A stretch of 13,782 nucleotides of DNA, taken from Chitinophagales bacterium. Lineage in GTDB: Bacteria > Bacteroidota > Bacteroidia > Chitinophagales > JAHDHT01. Position numbers and translations under genes: made by a program. Below, piece by piece: positions 7,592-13,782 of the stretch (the first letter of the stretch is position 1; each line of letters starts with the position of its first letter). The notes under the pieces are model-generated. The model saw nothing but the letters and a program-made list of their open reading frames with translations, had not been told where the DNA came from and did no database searches. Where the stretch lies: assembly GCA_020631175.1 (NCBI GenBank), contig JAHDHT010000077.1, positions 3,661 through 17,442 of the forward strand. The letters are read 5' to 3'.

Positions 7592-8772
7592 ATTAAATCG
7601 GTGTGATGGAAATATAAAGAGACGACGGTTCCTTCATCCGGTTCAGAAGAGATTTTAATTTTCCCTCCAATTTTAGACATCAATTCTTTTACAACAGATA
7701 ATCCAACTCCGGTACTATCTTCATAGTTTAAATTTCGATTGAAGATTGAAAATATTTCACTTAGTCTTACTTTACTTATACCGATACCGTTGTCTTCAAA
7801 ATCGAAGCGTATATAATTTCCTTTTTGAATTGCAGAAATTTTCAGGATACTCTTTGAAAGTTTATTATTTCTATATTTTATTGAATTGGAAATAATATTC
7901 TGAAATGCTTGTGTAAGTATTAATTTAGAAGTGAAAAGAGAAGGTAATTTTGGGTCTATTTCATATTGCAGATGTTCTCTTTTTGAATCGAGCAAATCTA
8001 ATATTTCTTCGATTATAGGTTTTGTATTTACAATAGAATACTCATCAGTATCTACCTGCACTTTTTTTGAAAAGGTTAACAAATTACTGGTTACATCAGT
8101 CAATTTTTTTGCTGATGAAGCAATAAATTTCAATAACTCATAATGTTCTTCTTTAAGTTCATTTTTACTTTCCATCATAAGCAAGTCACTGAAAGCATGT
8201 ATTTGCTTAAGAGGAGCTTTTACATCATGAGCGACTGAATAGGCGAATGTCTCAAGATTTTTATTAAGGGTTTTTAAAATCTCATTTTGATTTTGAAGTT
8301 TGCGTTGAAGTACTTTTTCTTCAATTAATTTCATAGCAAAGTTAGACAGACTTCTCAAACAACTTTTTTGTTTTTCGGTAAATTCGCGTTCCTTATAATC
8401 AATAACACAAACGGTACCGATATTAATGCCGTTACTTGTTTTAAGACTCATCCCCATATATGATCGAAGATGCGGATCATTTGCTACATATACATTATCT
8501 GAAAATCGTTTATCCTGTACTGCATTATTGATTATCATTTCCCCTGAAGGTTCTTCGATTGTGAAGCGGCAAAAAGAATCAACCACTTTACCTTCATCAA
8601 TATCAATACCTTGCTTTGCTTTGAACCATTGTCGTTCTTCTTCAAGTAATGAAATGAGAGAAATAGGAGCATCACAAATTTCAGATGCAGTTTTGACTAT
8701 GTCATTGAAAATTTCTTCTTCTTCAGTATCCAGAATATGAAGATTTCGTAGTTCTGTGAGTCGTTTAATCAT
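7588..8772 (-). CDS. GAF-domain sensor histidine kinase, soluble
   Basis: 394 residues without transmembrane segments. An N-terminal GAF domain (about 20-150) has the usual signature of the light-/redox-sensor-like GAF group (LISLLEEERQWFKAKQGID, then FCRFTIEEP, YMGMSLKTSNGINIGTVCVI). A helical linker (150-175) leads to the HisKA dimerisation domain with phospho-acceptor His182 in FAYSVAHDVKAPLKQI. The HATPase domain shows the N box (QNIISNSIKYRN, Asn296), the G1 box (DNGIGIS, 327-333), an F box (IFSIFNRN) and the G2 box (GVGLSV, 355-360). All catalytic boxes are intact. No response regulator is adjacent and no receiver domain is fused, so it is an orphan kinase whose partner lies elsewhere. 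GAF domains of this kind sense small ligands, redox state or bilins; no ligand can be named, and the Cys of a bilin attachment site is not evident. The ATG start is at 8770-8772; no Shine-Dalgarno site is seen. Confidence 0.92.
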   Translation of the reverse strand: MIKRLTELRNLHILDTEEEEIFNDIVKTASEICDAPISLISLLEEERQWFKAKQGIDIDEGKVVDSFCRFTIEEPSGEMIINNAVQDKRFSDNVYVANDPHLRSYMGMSLKTSNGINIGTVCVIDYKEREFTEKQKSCLRSLSNFAMKLIEEKVLQRKLQNQNEILKTLNKNLETFAYSVAHDVKAPLKQIHAFSDLLMMESKNELKEEHYELLKFIASSAKKLTDVTSNLLTFSKKVQVDTDEYSIVNTKPIIEEILDLLDSKREHLQYEIDPKLPSLFTSKLILTQAFQNIISNSIKYRNNKLSKSILKISAIQKGNYIRFDFEDNGIGISKVRLSEIFSIFNRNLNYEDSTGVGLSVVKELMSKIGGKIKISSEPDEGTVVSLYFHHTDLI

Positions 8773-8881
8773 TAATGTTTTTTAGCCTTTGGATAAGTAA
8801 GATAGTTATAAAGGAGAAAGATTTTATCAGGATTTCAATATTTATTTTCAGGTAATGAATTTAAAATTGAATAAATAAAAA

Positions 8882-8909
8882 AACATCCTGCCGACGCCGG
8901 CAGGATGTT
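8882..8909 (-). terminator. Intrinsic terminator of the adhesin gene
   Basis: A perfect 12-bp stem (8882-8893 with 8898-8909) closes a 4-nt loop. On the minus strand it is followed by a T-rich tract (TTTTTTTATTTATT, within 8870-8883), giving a textbook Rho-independent terminator about 80 nt after the adhesin stop codon and before the kinase gene. Confidence 0.88.
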
Positions 8910-8916
8910 CAAATAG

Positions 8917-8937
8917 GTTAAAGTGAGATCCTTTAAC
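8917..8937. other. Small hairpin between two larger ones
   Basis: GTTAAAG (8917-8923) pairs with CTTTAAC (8931-8937) around a 7-nt loop. It is AT-rich and weak on its own, but it lies exactly between the two 12-bp hairpins. Confidence 0.4.
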
Positions 8938-8946
8938 TTTTCATTA

Positions 8947-8974
8947 AATCACCGGTACGCAGGTACCGGTGATT
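8947..8974. other. Strong hairpin just downstream of the adhesin stop
   Basis: AATCACCGGTAC (8947-8958) pairs perfectly with GTACCGGTGATT (8963-8974) around the loop GCAG: again a 12-bp stem with a 4-nt loop, starting 12 nt after the adhesin stop codon. On the minus strand it lacks a good T-run (TTTAATG), so it is more likely an mRNA 3'-end stabiliser or a backup terminator than the main terminator. Confidence 0.6.
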
Positions 8975-8986
8975 AGCTTAGGATAC

Positions 8987-11900
8987 TTATTGAACCATTA
9001 ATTTTAATGTCTCAATTTCGTCTCCCTTGACAATGGTTATTAAGTAAATTCCTTTAGCAAGATCGTAGTGGAATACTTCTACATTCATATGACCAACTGT
9101 TGTTGTCATTGAAGCATCAGCTAAATGCTTTCCATTAAGATCTGTTAAGTGAATTGTTAAATCGTATTCTTTGTCGGTATCTAAATCGATCACAATTTTA
9201 CCTAAGTGGTATACTGCGAAGTTGATTTCAAACAGACTTGATATATCGATAACGTCTCTTCCGATGATTGGGTCAACCGTTTCTTCAACTGAAGTTTCTT
9301 CTTCAATTGAATCCGGATGATTGTCTTCAGAAGAAGGATCATCGTTCACCTGAACAGTTGCTTCACCTAATGTTTCCATTGGTAATCCACCACCATTTTC
9401 AATTTGGATGCCTGTGTTATCAGTAACATCTTCTTCGATTACGGTAATGATAACAACTGCTGATTCACAATTTCCAGACTGATCACAAGCTATGTAGCTA
9501 ACCTGATCTGTACCGGTGAAGTTGCTGTTTGCAGTGTAAACGATTTCGTTACTGTAGATAACTGCTGTCGCATTGTTTGTAGAAGAAACACTTACGATAT
9601 AAAGATCATCACCGTTCGGATCAACATCATTATTTAATGCATCGATAGTTGTTGCAACAGCCGGAGCTGTAATGATTACATCATCGCTCAATATTGGAGC
9701 AGACTGATATAATTCTTCTACATTGATGATTACGATTGCTTCATCACATTGTCCGTCTACGTTACATACTTTGTATGTGAATACATCCACACCATAGAAT
9801 GTTGCATCCGGTACATAAGTAACGGTACCATCAAGGTTCACTAATGCTGTACCGTTAGACGGTGCAGAATCGATGATCGGATCTTCCATTGCAGAAGCAG
9901 ACTGATCATTTAATCGAACGTTCATAGTAATGTCGTCACCTTGTTGCATCATTGCATCATCATCGATTGCGATTAATGGCTCACAACCTTCAACTGCGAT
10001 ATACACGATAGCTTCATCTGTTTCACCAGCTGCATTTGTAGCAAGTACAGTTACAGAATCAATTCCTGTTAATGCAGGTAGCGGAGTGTAAGTGAAACAT
10101 CCTTCACCAACATTACTGATACCACAATCGAATAAGCTGTTAACAGCAGCGATTGAACCACCTTCGATGTTACAGAACTCAACACAGATTTCAACCGGAG
10201 TTAATGGATCTGTACAGGTTTCATAAACATTCATGCAGATTTCAAGATCAGCATCGATCGTTACTGTAGTCTGATCACACTCACCACATCCGTTACAGAT
10301 TTCGTAAGTGATTTCATCGGTACCAATGAATCCTGGTGTCGGCTCGTACTGGATCTGACCATTTACGATTTGCGCCTGACCGTTATCCGGACCGTCTACA
10401 ATTTCAGTAATATTGATTCCTCCATAACATGGGTCATCACCTTCATCATTTGAAGTAACATCCATAGTTACTACTCCTGAATCGTAAGATGCTGTTCCAC
10501 CGTTGAAGATTGCTTCATCATTGTTAACTGTTAATGCATCAGCTACAGCTGTAGGAGCTTCACATCCAACAACAATCGGGAATGTAATCTCATCTGTTAA
10601 TACCGGCTCACCATCATCACATACGGTTACCGTTACCATGTCCATTCCTTCCTGAAGTGGAAGTGGTACATAGATGAAACATAAATCATCGATTGTATTA
10701 ATGTTACAGTTACTTAATGTTTCAACATCACAGATAGATACGTTATCCATATCCGGATCTGTTGCATCGATACAGATAGTGATTGGTACCATTGGTGCTC
10801 CACAGAATTCCATGTCATCATTTAAGATGATTGGAGGATTGTTTTGACCACAAGTACCGATCTGAATATCGAATACATGTTCTACACATTCGCCTGCAGC
10901 ATTTTGAGCAGTAATAACTACCTGATCAAATCCTACATTTTCCATACCCGGTAGTGGTGTATACATTACACATTCACCTGCTGCATCTACTTGTAGCGTA
11001 CAATCAAATGTACTTTGTGCATCAACGATAGTGAAGTCACCTGCTAAGCAGAAGTCAGGACAAAGCATGATTGGAGTAATCGGCTCTGTACAAACAGTCT
11101 CGCTACCACAAGGTGTTGGATCGTCACAATCTCCTGTTGGAGGTGTACCGATTGTGATCACAGCAATATCGTGATCATCTTCATCACCACCAGAGTTGTT
11201 GGTTGTGTTATCGATTGGGTTACCATCGTTACCATCAATCATATCCGGAGTACTATCCACATCGTCAAGAGGATCACCTGTTTCATCAGTTGCTCCTGAG
11301 ATCTCAGCGATATTCGTCATTGTACCTGCATCTGCATCTGCATTAACAGTGAACGTAACGTCAACTGTAATGAATGCACCAGGTGCTAATGATGTTGGAA
11401 CGGTATAGATCGCGAATTCTGCAACCTGCGTCCAATCAGGATCTGTTAATGTTAATCCATCCGGAATATGATCTACAATATCAATATTAGCAGCAGTAAT
11501 AGTACCCTGGTTGAATACAGTGATGGTATAAGTTACCTGGTCACCAATATTCACGATTGGGCTTTGACCTGCAGCTAATGTTTTAATCATTGCTAAGTCA
11601 AAGATATCTGTAGATGGACTTTCAATAGTAATCACAGCCGGATCATGATCATCTTCATCACTGAAGCTTGATGTATCACCAGGGTTACCTGTTCCATTAC
11701 CAACAACAGAGTTATCAGCATCTGAATCAGGTGAACCACCTGCATCGTTACCTAATGTTGCATCCGGAGTAGAATCCACATCCTGATCAGCAACTTCGTT
11801 TCCTGCAGTATCCTGTGCACCTGTGATCTCAGTATTGTTTACATAAGTACCATCAGCGGTAGTTTCGATTACAAATAATGAGATGTTCACTGAAGTACTT

Positions 11901-13782
11901 TGTCCTGCCGGAATCGGACCAGCAACAGTAGTAGTTGCAGCTCCACCACCTGCGAATGTCCAGTTGGCATCAGCAAGAATGAATCCGTTAGGGATGTAAT
12001 CAATCACATCTACATTTTGAACTGCAACAGTACCCTGGTTGAATACAGTAATGGTAAAGGTTACCACACTACCAGGAGCAACAGTTGAAGACTGACCTGC
12101 AGCTAATGTTTTGATCAATGCTAAATCGACAACATCATTTGTGATGTTAATTAATTCAGTATCATGATCATCTTCATCCGTTAATGGATTAGAATCACCA
12201 GGAGTACCAGTTCCGTCACCACCGGTAACGTTATCACTTGGCGTTCCTGCATCACCACCGGCATCATTACCAGGGTTGTTATCCGGATCAGAATCCACAT
12301 CAGGAGTAACTACACCGTTTTCGTCTGCAGCACTTGTAATCTCAGCACCATTTACTAAGGTACCTGAAGCACTTGCGTTAATCATCACGGTCATATCTAC
12401 TGATGTTGAAGCACCAGGAGCTAAAGGACCTGCAATGGTTGTGTATGCAATATTGTTAGCACCTAAGTTCCAATCGCTATCCGCAAGGTTCATACCTGTT
12501 GGAATGTAATCAGCGATTTGAATATCAGTTGCGGTAACGTTACCCTGGTTGAATACGGTAATTGTAAATGTTACCATTTCACCCGGAGTCGCTGAAGCAG
12601 ACTGACCGGTAGCTAATGTTTTAATTAAGGCAAGGTCAAATACTTCCTGACTTGGTGGAACAACACCGAAGTCAATATGAGTATCATCATCATCGCCTTC
12701 AGGATCAACACAGCTTGAAGTACCATTGTTACCCGGTGAATCGTCACCAGAACCGGCACAACCTGCACCTGAACCTGTTGAGTTAGAGTATCCTGCAGGT
12801 AAGCTTGTAATAGAAACCTGATAAGTTGAATTAGGATCCAAGCAGATATCACCGGCAGGTGAATCTGGACCGAAGCTATAGCTACCATCAGCAGCAGTAG
12901 TTATAAATGCTACCACACTGATTGAGCCATCAGGGTTACATTCATATAATGTAACACCAGCTCCTTCAACTCCTGCACCAGCAGAATCAGGGCATCCGTC
13001 GTTGTTACTATCTGTAAATACAGTACCACCTAACTCTTCACATTCAGGATCCGGTACTACACCGAAGTCGATATGTGTATCGTCATCATCTCCTTCCGGA
13101 TCGTAACAGCTTGATACGCCGTTATTTCCAGGAGAATCATCATTAGAACCGGCACAACCTGCACCAGCACCTGTCGAGTTAGAGTAACCTGCAGGTAAGC
13201 TTGTAATAGCTACCTGATAAGTTGCATCAGGATCAAGGCATACATCAGCACCAGGAGTATCCGGACCGAAAGTATAGCTACCATCAGCAGCAGTAGTTGT
13301 TGAAGCAACAACACTTAAAGAACCATCAGGATTACATTCGAATAATGTTAAGCCGATTCCTGCAACACCTGCACCAGCAGAGTCTGCACAACCGTCGTTA
13401 TCGCTATCGGTAAATACTGTACCACCTAATTCTTCACAATCAGGATCAGGAACAATACCGAAATCGATATGCTCATCATCATCATCACCTTCAGGATCGT
13501 AACAACTTGATACTCCATTGTTACCAGGAGAATCGTCGTTTGAACCGGCACATCCAACACCAGAACCAGTAGAGTTCGAGTATCCGGAAGGAAGGCTTGA
13601 AATGGCTACCTGATACGTTGCATCAGGATCAAGACAAACGTTACCACCATCTGCATCAGGACCGAAAGTATAAGTACCGTCGGCAGCTGTAGTAGTTGTT
13701 GCTACTAAGCTTACTGATCCGTCAGGATTACATTCGAATAATGTTAAGCCAACACCTGCAACACCTGCTGCAGCTGAATCAG
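8987..13782 (-). CDS. Giant modular surface adhesin with SdrD_B, DUF11 and Ig-like domains and a T9SS-type C-terminal domain (5' end beyond the window)
   Basis: The frame is open from the window edge to TAA at 8987-8989: 1597 residues are visible and the N-terminus is missing. The ATG at 12916 is an internal Met within a repeat and not the start, since the same repeat continues unbroken upstream. Modules in order (visible numbering): nearly three 132-residue SdrD_B-like repeats (1-376); three DUF11 repeats beginning near 380, 550 and 726 with the signature DLALIKTLA.GQS; three Cys-rich modules (about 897-978, 992-1076, 1180-1268); Big_9/cadherin-like Ig domains (about 1083-1180, 1271-1356, 1361-1451); an acidic linker (1452-1505); and an end domain of about 85 residues with LNGKHL and LAKGIYLITIVKGDEIETLKL, resembling the T9SS type A sorting tail. 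Acidic D-rich loops suggest calcium binding. It is probably exported and attached to the cell surface for adhesion or biofilm formation. Codons look GC-richer than in neighbouring genes. Confidence 0.92.
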   Translation of the reverse strand, partial: DSAAAGVAGVGLTLFECNPDGSVSLVATTTTAADGTYTFGPDADGGNVCLDPDATYQVAISSLPSGYSNSTGSGVGCAGSNDDSPGNNGVSSCYDPEGDDDDEHIDFGIVPDPDCEELGGTVFTDSDNDGCADSAGAGVAGIGLTLFECNPDGSLSVVASTTTAADGSYTFGPDTPGADVCLDPDATYQVAITSLPAGYSNSTGAGAGCAGSNDDSPGNNGVSSCYDPEGDDDDTHIDFGVVPDPECEELGGTVFTDSNNDGCPDSAGAGVEGAGVTLYECNPDGSISVVAFITTAADGSYSFGPDSPAGDICLDPNSTYQVSITSLPAGYSNSTGSGAGCAGSGDDSPGNNGTSSCVDPEGDDDDTHIDFGVVPPSQEVFDLALIKTLATGQSASATPGEMVTFTITVFNQGNVTATDIQIADYIPTGMNLADSDWNLGANNIAYTTIAGPLAPGASTSVDMTVMINASASGTLVNGAEITSAADENGVVTPDVDSDPDNNPGNDAGGDAGTPSDNVTGGDGTGTPGDSNPLTDEDDHDTELINITNDVVDLALIKTLAAGQSSTVAPGSVVTFTITVFNQGTVAVQNVDVIDYIPNGFILADANWTFAGGGAATTTVAGPIPAGQSTSVNISLFVIETTADGTYVNNTEITGAQDTAGNEVADQDVDSTPDATLGNDAGGSPDSDADNSVVGNGTGNPGDTSSFSDEDDHDPAVITIESPSTDIFDLAMIKTLAAGQSPIVNIGDQVTYTITVFNQGTITAANIDIVDHIPDGLTLTDPDWTQVAEFAIYTVPTSLAPGAFITVDVTFTVNADADAGTMTNIAEISGATDETGDPLDDVDSTPDMIDGNDGNPIDNTTNNSGGDEDDHDIAVITIGTPPTGDCDDPTPCGSETVCTEPITPIMLCPDFCLAGDFTIVDAQSTFDCTLQVDAAGECVMYTPLPGMENVGFDQVVITAQNAAGECVEHVFDIQIGTCGQNNPPIILNDDMEFCGAPMVPITICIDATDPDMDNVSICDVETLSNCNINTIDDLCFIYVPLPLQEGMDMVTVTVCDDGEPVLTDEITFPIVVGCEAPTAVADALTVNNDEAIFNGGTASYDSGVVTMDVTSNDEGDDPCYGGINITEIVDGPDNGQAQIVNGQIQYEPTPGFIGTDEITYEICNGCGECDQTTVTIDADLEICMNVYETCTDPLTPVEICVEFCNIEGGSIAAVNSLFDCGISNVGEGCFTYTPLPALTGIDSVTVLATNAAGETDEAIVYIAVEGCEPLIAIDDDAMMQQGDDITMNVRLNDQSASAMEDPIIDSAPSNGTALVNLDGTVTYVPDATFYGVDVFTYKVCNVDGQCDEAIVIINVEELYQSAPILSDDVIITAPAVATTIDALNNDVDPNGDDLYIVSVSSTNNATAVIYSNEIVYTANSNFTGTDQVSYIACDQSGNCESAVVIITVIEEDVTDNTGIQIENGGGLPMETLGEATVQVNDDPSSEDNHPDSIEEETSVEETVDPIIGRDVIDISSLFEINFAVYHLGKIVIDLDTDKEYDLTIHLTDLNGKHLADASMTTTVGHMNVEVFHYDLAKGIYLITIVKGDEIETLKLMVQ
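8990..9250 (-). other. Divergent T9SS type A-like C-terminal sorting domain (inside the adhesin CDS)
   Basis: The last 85 or so residues show the beta-sandwich pattern of the Por secretion tail: IVIDLDTDKEYDLTIHLTDL, then NGKHLA, then YDLAKGIYLITIVKGDE and a terminal LKLMVQ. The usual N-terminal NP motif (vYPNP-like) is replaced by NFAVYHLGK. The second half fits the family well and the first strand poorly. Confidence 0.68.
9424..10555 (-). repeat. Ig-like Big_9/cadherin-type domains (inside the adhesin CDS)
   Basis: Three copies are seen, with one Cys-rich module (9977-10243) interposed after the first. Each contains an ND or LND loop, a G.A.....G...Y.P strand pair and a G.D..(T/S)Y..C segment: VNGQIQYEPTPGFIGTDEIT, LDGTVTYVPDATFYGVDVFT, SNEIVYTANSNFTGTDQVSY. 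This is the Big_9 consensus of bacterial surface proteins. Unlike the typical family, each has added cysteines (C..GEC, CNVDGQC, CDQSGNC) after the last Tyr. Confidence 0.72.
9977..11092 (-). repeat. Three copies of a Cys-rich module of about 85 residues (inside the adhesin CDS)
   Basis: Copies lie at about 10847-11092, 10553-10807 and 9977-10243. All share C-x2-P-x2-P-(I/V)-x-(I/L)-C at the start (CTEPITPIMLC, CGAPMVPITIC, CTDPLTPVEIC), a central C then (V/F/I)xYxPLP, a GxDxVxV strand and a closing Cys (GTCG or GCE). The first two are adjacent; the third follows an Ig-like domain. I do not recognise a named family; the YxPLP and GxDxVxV strands suggest an Ig-like sandwich cross-linked by disulfides. 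Confidence 0.7.
11147..12643 (-). repeat. Three tandem DUF11 repeats with acidic linkers (inside the adhesin CDS)
   Basis: Repeat starts are spaced 170 and 176 residues apart (about 12643, 12133 and 11605). Each begins (V/I)(F/V)DLA(L/M)IKTLA.GQS, continues VTFTITVFNQG (the DUF11 core) and a DYIP.G or DHIPDG turn, then EI(T/S).A.D, and ends in a long linker rich in Asp, Asn and Gly that closes with DEDDHD. The linker D/N/G/H content suggests divalent cation binding. Confidence 0.88.
12653..13782 (-). repeat. Exact-length 396-bp tandem repeats encoding SdrD_B-like domains
   Basis: Units run from 13780 to 13385, from 13384 to 12989, and from 12988 to about 12653, where the last unit passes into DUF11. 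The period is exactly 396 bp (132 residues). By hand count about 113 of 132 residues are the same in the first two units. Each unit has GGTVFTDS.NDGC.DSAGAGV, ECNPDGS, DGSYTFGPD, TYQVAITSLPAGYSNSTG and YDPEGDDDD.HIDFG, matching the SdrD_B (Cna-B-like, calcium-binding) family. More units may lie beyond the edge. Confidence 0.9.

Noticed and set aside
7931..8740. Two short plus-strand ORFs (7931-8143 and 8426-8740)
   Set aside because: Both are antisense to the kinase, whose domains are continuous and intact; they show no recognisable features.
3087..8772. Two-component pair of the GAF kinase with the LuxR-type protein
   Set aside because: The LuxR-type protein has no receiver domain, and the genes lie 3 kb apart in different transcription units.
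11196..12888. Short ORFs at 11196-11408, 11900-12088, 12276-12509 (+) and 12625-12888 (-)
   Set aside because: They are side products of the repetitive, biased composition of the adhesin gene, whose own frame is unmistakable.
12653..13782. Direct repeats as a CRISPR array or transposon
   Set aside because: The 396-bp period is in frame, encodes a known domain type and has no spacer structure or terminal inverted repeats.

Overview
The window looks like chromosomal DNA of a Bacteroidota bacterium, plausibly from the Saprospiria/Flavobacteriia part of the phylum. The evidence is an AT-rich genome, almost no Shine-Dalgarno sites, two exact matches to the Bacteroidota -7 promoter box (TAnnTTTG), a membrane-anchored TPR/LuxR-type regulator, a PqqB-like hydrolase of the type common in this phylum, and a giant secreted protein built of SdrD_B-like, DUF11 and Ig-like modules with a C-terminal domain resembling a type IX secretion (T9SS) sorting tail. 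Genus and species cannot be read from the sequence.

Layout. Two very large secreted surface-protein genes, both on the minus strand, flank the window and both run off its edges. At the left (1-2173) is the N-terminal 724 residues of a cysteine-rich exported protein. At the right (8987-13782) are the C-terminal 1597 residues of a modular adhesin; its reading frame stays open to the window edge, so the ATG at 12916 is internal. Between them lie six ordinary cytoplasmic or membrane genes: a thioredoxin-fold peroxiredoxin-like protein (+), a TPR/LuxR regulator (-), proline dehydrogenase (-), the tRNA U34 hydroxylase TrhO (-), a PqqB-like metallo-beta-lactamase-fold protein (+) and a GAF histidine kinase (-). 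There are no tRNA, rRNA, CRISPR, insertion-sequence or phage features.

Organisation. Proline dehydrogenase and the TPR/LuxR regulator overlap by 14 bp and both use non-ATG starts (TTG, then GTG), so they are probably translationally coupled. Two convergent gene pairs (3087-3090 and 7588-7591) each share a single TTAA for both stop codons, leaving no room for a terminator between them. TrhO and the PqqB-like gene diverge from an 81-bp spacer containing two facing -7 boxes placed so close to the ATGs that the mRNAs should have very short or no leaders. The adhesin ends in a cluster of three hairpins, the last a textbook intrinsic terminator, which separates it from the kinase gene.

No complete, obviously new biological system is visible. 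The best leads are the architecture of the right-hand adhesin (exact 132-residue tandem repeats, three copies of a Cys-rich module I cannot name, and a sorting domain without the usual start motif) and the overlapping proline dehydrogenase/membrane-tethered regulator pair.
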